Below, piece by piece: positions 41,301 through 50,300 of a stretch of 64,000 nucleotides of DNA. The translations under genes were made by a program, and so were the position numbers. Each line of letters begins with the position of its first letter. Position 1 is the stretch's first letter. Below the pieces are notes generated by a model that was given only the letters and a program-made list of their open reading frames with translations, was not told where the DNA came from and did not search any database. This stretch comes from Anseranas semipalmata (lineage: Eukaryota; Chordata; Aves; Anseriformes; Anseranatidae): assembly GCA_013399115.1 (NCBI GenBank), contig VXAA01006093.1:616637-680636 (forward strand), written 5' to 3'.

Positions 41301-44300
41301 TGACAAAATACCTTAATGTGACAAAGATACTGCTCCGCAGAAACTAATTGTTCTTCAGAGAATCCATATTTTACATGGTGATTTTCTTCTTATTTATGTA
41401 TTTTTTAATAGAAGAACTTGACATGATAGTACTACACAGATACCTTCCAGATCCAGCTGTGCTAATAGAAAAGATTATCACTATTACTGTCTCTTTATTT
41501 CACACCAGCTGGACATTACAATCTCTATTTTTCTATCAAAGGAACAGTAATGAACAACTCACTATAGGCAGAAACCACACACTATTTTAAAACAGCACAG
41601 CACTCCACGCCAAGATAGTAAACTATCCCTAAATATCCATGTTGGATAGGCCATGTTGGAGAAAACTATTGACATTAATTCAGGATTAACTCCATGGGAA
41701 AAAAAAATAGAAAATAAAATAACTTGAGCACAGAAGACAGAAACAAAAATTAAAACCTCAGAACTGTTCTGCTATTGTTCTACAAACACCTTTATATCCC
41801 AATCAATGTTCACAAAATCCAAATAGACTACGGGTTCGTATCACACACAATGGTAGTACATCATTATTTTTGACAAATCAGTCTCTGCACTGTCATTTGC
41901 TGTTGTCAATGACCCTGGATGTGAAACATCCTTCATGAGACACTATTCAGATTTTATCATAAAACATGTAATGAACAGACTACTGCATCACCTTTAATCA
42001 AGATCAACAAACACAAATAACTTCCCTGCAATCTATGGGGAAGAGAAAAAGAATCACATTAATTTCTGTAGCTGAAGCTTTGTTGATAATTCAATATTAA
42101 CCAGAAGACAGTTCTCAAGGCATGTACTACTTTGGCCTCATACTGTTTAAATATTCCTTAAAGGTGAGCCAGACTAGCTATTAATTTTTAACTATGTGTG
42201 CCATCAAACACACTTATTTACTGAAAGTGTTATATATTCTGCTTACTTTTCACACACAAAAATGAATTTGGTGCTTTTATTATCCTATACTCCATTGTGG
42301 CACGTTACAAAAATTAGTAACTTCAGTACAGACAGATTTGAAGCCAGGTAATCAGGTTAAGCTTCATACTCAAATTTTGCTATTACCAGCATTCCAGAAT
42401 GAAAAATTCTTTCACAAATGGGTTCCTTTACTATATCTAGAAATAGCTGTCTAATAAAGAGAGATCAATTGTGCAGCAGCAGGAAAGAGGCCAGATAGTG
42501 AAAAGAATAAATTAGTCTAGCAAACATTCAAAGTAGATCTTTATGTTGTTGACTGATTACTATCCCTGAGCAGTGCTGTGTTCCTCCTCCACAGCATACT
42601 GGTTCTCAAATGCCTCAGAAATGTCTTTGCTTGCAGACACTTTACAATGAAAAAATGAGCCCAAACTTCAAATTCCCTCTGGACACAAGTGGAGGGAAAT
42701 GAAAAGAAGAGAAATTCCACAGACTGACTGGAACATTAAGAAGAATGTTTTTGGATTTGGGAATATTTTTGTAGTAAGTATACACCACCATCACGTTTCT
42801 CTCTAATAGAATCCCTCCTCTTGAAGTTTATATCCCTAGAGGCTCTAAAAGCTGCAGCCAAGAGATGGACTTCCTCCACTGTATATACAAATCACCTCTC
42901 ACTTCAGGAGGAGGCGATGAACGGCTAGCAAGGGGAAGAAGAAACTCTCACTAAACTAGGGATTGAAGTCAGTTGTACAGCAGGAAGCTGAAAGGTATTT
43001 CTCATCAGCTTTGGGATATTCAAGCTCTCTAGAGGAAGAAATAAATGATAGAAAGAGATTTAAGCACAGCAGGAAAGTAGTAATAAACTAAGAGCAGCAG
43101 CAGAAGTTTAGGATAAGAAAGAGGAAAGCATCAATGACAGATAACAAAACAGGAGATGAAAAGGCACCAGAAACTGAAATTCTATTTCAGAAGAAAAAAA
43201 CGATGCAGGAAAAGCAAATCTTAGCAGAAGTGAGAATAACTGCCATTCACAAGGAACCCACTTAACCTGAGTCAGGGAAAAAAAAAGTTGTAGTCTGTTT
43301 GCAGATTGGTGAATGCTATTTAAACATATACCCTCATTGTTTCTCTCTGACAAGCACCCTAAAGTAAGTTTAAACTTCAAGTATTAATATTGCTAGCTAG
43401 TATTCATGTGATAGTTGTTCTCCTGTACTTTTATAGAGAAGCTAATAACTGACTGCATTGCTATTATCTGTTACTATAATTCACGTCCTTCTCACACCTG
43501 CAATGACAACAAAAGGTTATTTTTATTCCTGAAAGAGATACTTAAGGTCATTCTTCTGATGTCCCTAATTATTCGAAATGCTCACCTTCCCATACTGGAA
43601 AGAGAGAATCCTGGAGGACTTCATCTGAAGAGACCTGCTGGGGACTTGTCCTTCTACCATCTTGTGGAAGTTACCCAATATAGTCAATGTACATAATACG
43701 TTTCATCACACATTTACATTTGTGATGAAAAACACATGCAGTGATTAAAATATTTTCCTAATGAAAAACAATATGAACCTCAACCTAGGGTTATGAGACA
43801 ATTTTATTTAAGCATCAAAGCAGATATTTTACTTAATGCACATGCAACTTCTGCTGAACATGCTTACGTTTTGGTAAACACGTTAAGTGGAAATCTCCCT
43901 TACTTAAGCATCTTTTTTTTTTTTTAAAAAAACATGCAAGTTGTTGATTTATGGCTATTACTCTTTCCTACAACTTCAAAAAAGCACCAACCAAGAAAAA
44001 TATCTGGAGTGCTAGAAAATACATGGTTAACATTTTTAGTCAGACAGCCTGTAGCATGCTTTGTTTGTCAACTATCTAGTCCGACTTTTTAGCAAAGCAA
44101 GCTCAAGACAACTGTTCAGCATCCATAAGACCTCAAGTATACTTCACTTAAAGCATTAACGCTACTTAATATAGAAGTTTCAATCAGTGTTAATCACCAT
44201 TAATATTGCACCAGAGAAAACATTATAAAACATGAAAAAATTCAGGAAGAGGCAATGGATTAAAATGGACCTTTTCATAACAAAAATTATACACCCATTT

Positions 44301-47300
44301 TTAAAGTAAGAAAATGTTTTTCTCTGCACAGAATTTTTGACAGTAAATATGAAAAAGCCACAACTGATTATTGCCTATAACTACATACTGATGGCATTTT
44401 GCTTTATGCCAAAAAGACTGCAGTTTAAACATCACTTGTTGAGAAGTGATGTTTTTTTCTTCAGCGTTGTAAAGCTTATTTGGCAGGTCTACTATTTCCT
44501 TGTTGGTACCAGAACTGTACAACCAAACTCTTAGTAAAGTACTCAAACTATGCCAACATACTATATTTTATGAACATAATGCCAACATATGTTAAACAGC
44601 CAAAGCAAGCAAAGTTTCATTATTCTTTACTTAAAAAGTACTATCTGGGAATAGACAAGTTTTTTTTCCTTCAAGTGTTATTTCCCCAGTGTTCAAGTGT
44701 CATTCTCTAGCTACCCGGGTTTTCACTTCTCTCATGCTTGACTAGGTATGAATGACCAACAGAAAACAAATGTGTATATGCCAGGTTCCTGTTAACCCTT
44801 CCCATATGAAGGCCATAGCATTTGAATCACAGAGAAACATTTAAAAGCATTAGAGATGATACACACCTGATTGGAATGAAATTGGTTAGAGAAATAAGAG
44901 ATCCCCACTCATACTTGAAGTGAAAAATATTTATTTATGGCATGCAAGACTATAAAAATCTCTGAGAAAACCCTCACAAGATACATTGCAGAAGCCAGAC
45001 AAAAGCAAGCAAGTATTTTTAGTAATGCCTACTAGCAGTAAAGCACACAACATTAAGAAGCAGCGTTGGCATATTAGAAAAATATTGTCCACTGGAGAAG
45101 TAGTATTGACAGGTAAGAAAAAACTGTCTGTTCTCCAGAGTAGACAAGGTTGATCTTCAACCGGATGGGACTGATATTGCACCTTCTCTCAAGAACAAGA
45201 AATATTTAAAGAGATGCTAGAAATACTATTCTAAAAGCTCTATTTACAATAATCATACTTATCTGTTATAAAAAACTAGTGAAAGAGCAGCACTGTAAAT
45301 CTTCTGAATGGAATCTTATCCATTTAATCCAGAGGATCAAAATTACATTACTGGGGCTTCAAGTTTTTGTGCCTTTGCAGTAAATGAACAACAACAACAA
45401 CAACAACAAAAAAAAAAACTTGAGTTTGAGGGTTTAAAAAGTTCAATCGTTCTTAGGCATTCAGTAAAATTTTGGCAATGAGAAATGAAAATGAACTTGA
45501 AAGTACACAGAGAAATCAGGTGGAATTCCTTCATATAAGGGATAGCACAGCATGGTTTTATTTTTGCAGTTGTCAGGAGGAAAGAGAGGCAGAAGTTTCA
45601 GAAGCCTAAGGAAAAAAGTCTGTCTTCCAAAAGAGGAAAAAGAAACTGAAGACATTAAACAAAACAAACAAAACAACAACAACAAAAAACACGAAACCAA
45701 ACAAAGCAAAATAACCCAAAGACTTCTCTAAGAGAACTTATAATAGAATCCTCCATAAAGTTCAATAGCTACTGAAAATTAATGACTCTCCCTCAGTATC
45801 ACCTTCAGAAAACAAACAGACTGCTGGGCTGGAAGCTCAGCTTTGCAGGGAACAGACAGCTATTTCATGCTCCTTTTGTTTGGGAAGAAATCTAGGTATT
45901 GCTCACAAATGTTGATATATCCAAATGCTATTTTTCTTCCTACAGCAGTTAAAGAAAAACCTCTTTGATTACATAAGACCAACACAGGACTCTCACAAAC
46001 TCTAAAGAGTAGTAGAACCCAAATATTTGCTGGAATTGATTACAAAAAAAAAGCACAACTCTATAAAACCTTTCTTCTACTGAAAACACTGCAAATATAT
46101 CTCTAGTTTCTTCAACAACAGCCACCCTACCATCTTCATTTTAGATCATATACATTAATACAGTGCTTATTCAGGTAACTGCAATAATGGTTACCTTTTC
46201 TAATTCACTGCGATTGTCCTGTGAGTTTGGTGGGAGCAGGATAACCTCACTTCTACTAAGCCTACTTATTTGGAAGAATGAGGCTCTGTTCAGGCTAAAA
46301 GAACATTTTATTTTAAACTGATGATGAAATATTTGAATTTCAAAAAAAAAAAAAAAAGGGCAGACTAACCTGAAAACATGTTTTGGTTTACTTTGCTGTG
46401 TGCCAATCTCAACTGCTGCTGCAGGAAAAGCAAATAGGACATTTGTTACAGCTTTTAAACTCTTCAAGAAGTTTGGGAAACCATAATTCTGAGCAAGATT
46501 ATTTTCTTGCAAGTATCTTCATGTACCCAGACTTAAACTGTTGTCTTGNTGCAGTCAAGTTACGCAATTTATGTTCTTAAGAGATTGCAGCTTATTCGTC
46601 ATACCTCTCTATTTAACAGAAGCTGAAGTAAGACCACTTCCACCTCATGGCAAGAGACTGAAGCATAGCACCTTTATTCCTTGCACAAAACGAAAGAGCT
46701 GCAATGATTTTATTGTGGTCTGATAACCATAATTATCTTAACCATTCTCTCCATAGCAAATAACACACAGATTAATTCCTAGGTTTATGCAGTTCAGCAT
46801 AAAATATAAAAGCCCCTTTCAGAAAAAGAGACTTGCACGTAAGATGAAAGAATGCAGACGTAATTGTTTCTGTTACTTGAACGCTAAGACATAACCAGAC
46901 TTCTATATACTAAGAGGCTTTCTCATAAGAAGTCACTGACTGAAATTGCTATGATCCTTGTTAGATAATAAATAAAAGAATATCTACAAAATAAAACAGG
47001 TTCATGTAAAGCCAGAGGAACAAACGACATAGCAAAAGCAGAAGAACTTGCTAGAATTATTATAGATCTGATTATTCTTTTGAACTCCCTTCTGAATATA
47101 TGAAGTTACAGAATCCAGACCTGGAAGGAGGAAAAAAAAAGAAAAAAAAAAAAAGGATGCATCTGCAACAAATGGATCTTTTCCTAGAGTCTGAAGAAAA
47201 ACCTGCAGGATTTAAAAACTAATAAAGGACTCAATATGCATACCATGAGTAACTCTCTCAGACAGCAAAACCATTCCATGTGGTACTTATCCATATTTAC

Positions 47301-50300
47301 TATCTTCCTGCACTGATAATTTAATAAGTGCATATGTTATTGAAGGGATAGGACAGAGGAAAGAGAAAAAAGTCAGAACAGTTACTTGTTTGTTTGTTTG
47401 CTTTGTTTTAAAGCTATGATGTACTAAAGGCTGTTTACACAGTTGACGGTCCTAGGTTACTGCTTCAGTTGAGTTGTTCAGACAAGGTGAAAAGAGGGAC
47501 TGATATGGACTGAAACCAACCCTAGATGCCATATGCATGTGAAGACTGGAAGACTGCCAATTAGGCATGAAGAACAAAGCTGAACTGTCAGTAGAAAACA
47601 GTGGAAAAAATATCTTCACCTAAGCATAATTTCTGAAAATTAAATGGGTGAAATTTGTGCTGCTCATTTCTTCCAAGTCACAACATGGCTGGAGAAGCAT
47701 TAGCCATCCTGCATTTTTAGTCAGCAACTCTCCTGTCACAAGGGTTGTTTACATCTCTTTGAGTGTGGCACAAGAGAAAACCATCTAGTCAGAGACCAAA
47801 CTTGTCCACCCTGAGAATCTGTAATTTGAACAGAGAAGAGACCATACTACACTATCTATCAAAAAATTCTAGTAGGCTAATATCAGTAGTGGACTAATAT
47901 TTCCCTCTTCTTATTTGGCTACGTATATAGAGATGAAATGCTTGAGACAACATACCCATCATACTGTGCACATACTTGAATTCTATCATGAAATATACAT
48001 AACACACAAAGGCGGTCATTTAAGAGCACAGAATAGATACAGTATACGTACAATTTTCAAAAGCCTAAATGCACATGTAGATTAAAAAAAAAAGTGGAAT
48101 CTTTTCCCATCCTGAAGCAGATGGGATATTGCCATTGATTTCAGTGAGGTTGGGTTTACAGCCAGGAATTCTGCTATTTTCATAAGCACCTAGGAGGCCC
48201 ACTGCAAGATAGTGAACTTTACACATTGACAGTAACATAAAAGGACTAAAAATCTACATATGCTTTGGTAATGTTTTCTGACAAACGTAATTAGCTATTA
48301 ATTCTGCTACTCTAACACACTAGTGAGTGTGCTCTAGTGCCATTTGAATAAAAAAAATTAAATTGAAGTTAAATTTTGCAATAGCATAAATTCCACTGTA
48401 TCACTTTACTTTTAAAGAAAAAAAAAAAAGCATCACCATGTTTACCATGTTAACTCTAAAAGTGTGCAGACCAGCAAAATTTGATTTTCCACGACGCTGA
48501 AGAGGGAAGGGAGGGGGAGGGCAGAAAGCAAACACAAACACATAATATTTAAGTCATTTCCTCTCCACATAAGTGACTACAGCAACTATACAATGAAGAC
48601 TTTATTTTTACTACCTGCTCATTACTTTTGATTTCTGACCCTCTGCCTCCACAAAGATTATCTTCATTATTGTTTGCGCTCAATGCACCGCTGCTTAATT
48701 CTGGAGACCTAATTAGGTTTGATCCATATCTGTTCCCACTGGGTTTTGTTGTTAACACTGAAGTCATCTTGTTAAAATGTGATAAAGAATTTTCATTTGA
48801 CCCTTGAAAAGTTTCAGTACAGTCTTCCAATGCCATGTAATTGTCTAGCATTTTTGCTCCAGCAATTGACTGATTTGGACTTTTTAGCATACCAGCTGTA
48901 ATGGGCATTTCAGAAGTAGCATCAGGACAGTCTTCTTTGTGATCAGATGAAATAAAACCTATCTTTTTACCACTAATAAGTGACATGTGCTCTTCTAGAT
49001 TCATGCCAGACACCTGCGTACACACACAAGGAGCTTCTAAAGGAAGATCAGTAACCTGGTGATTCTTTGGTTCTGTTATGTGTGGACTACTAATAGCAAG
49101 TGAATTAATATTTCCCTTTGAAAAAGCAATTTCGTTATTATTGTCTAGAGGTAGTGACTCATGTGTAAGCAAGTGATTTTTCCTAGCTAGCGGTCCACTG
49201 TTGGTTACAGATGTAAAAAAATGATTTGTTTCTGTAGGTTCAAGTGGTAGCTTTGGAAAGGTTTTAATTTTTCTCAAAGAACCTTTCTTAAAAACGCCAT
49301 CTCTCTCCAGGTCAATAACACATGATTTTATATCCAAAGCAACACTAGCAAAACTGTCAGTATATATTGCATGTTTGTCCTCTTCTCTGCTCTTTTTAGC
49401 TTGACTTGCAAGTTGAGAATGTTGAGTTTTCTCATTATCCACACCAATTTGCATTTCCTTTAAACCACTGTCTCTGCCAGTCACCATAGTAACTACAGAA
49501 GAGTCCTTATGACAAGCGGCTGTCACATCTTCCACTGCAGACGAATCACCTATGTTGTTTTTCTCATTTGAGTATAATTTAGATCCCAAACTTCTCTGAC
49601 ACACTCTTCCCTTCCACATGTTATCACAGGCATCTAGATGCAAAAACAGATGCTTATATTAAATGTGTATTTAAACCTTCTAGTCTTTCCTAATAAATCT
49701 TTATATTGCTTTTTCAGCTACTACTGTTAAGTATCTTCAGTTACAAAAATTACATTTATGCTAAAAAAAATTATTTCTGGACACATCACTTTTAATCATA
49801 AAGAACACCCTATACAGAATCAAAATAAGGTAAAATATGTTTATTCAAAATACATTATGTTCATTAAGAGTTGTGTGTTCCCTGCTCCCCACCCCCAAGC
49901 CATAAATATTTAATAACAACTTTCTGTTATCCAGGAAGGAACCTATAACAGGAAAAGTATTTTAAAAATCATTAGGTACATCAGTCTAAAATTCTAGACA
50001 AATACATTTTAAGTTTACCTTGAGAAGCACCAAATGATTCAATTGAAAGAACCCTTCTTCCAACAGCAGACAGGCTTCGACAAATATTACTTGATGAAGC
50101 AATCTTCAGTTTTTCTTCACATAATGACAAAATACTCTAGAGAAAATTAGTGTTAAATACTTATTTAATTATGAATAGATATGTGAATTTTGAGTAAAGT
50201 GAATCATGTTAACTCGCACAGTACATCTGAAATTATAAGATGCTATACTGGAGGTCTTTCTTGCACAGTTCATTATACTGTACATTTCTGTTATGTAGTT

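Larger units (their letters stand above)
40634..48614 (-). other. KNDC1 intron c-d, 8 kb, repeat-poor
   Basis: No CR1 or other element recognised in 8 kb. It contains a small tandem repeat at 40984-41040, an (AAC)n tract at 45387-45409, scattered A/T runs and one ambiguous base at 46549. The phase joins exons c and d directly, so no coding exon is needed here. Confidence 0.7.

Noticed and set aside
48549..48614. Extension of the exon c frame past 48615
   Set aside because: The frame runs on by chance into the intron; CAG|GTAGTA at 48615 is a proper donor and gives the phase needed by the next exon.
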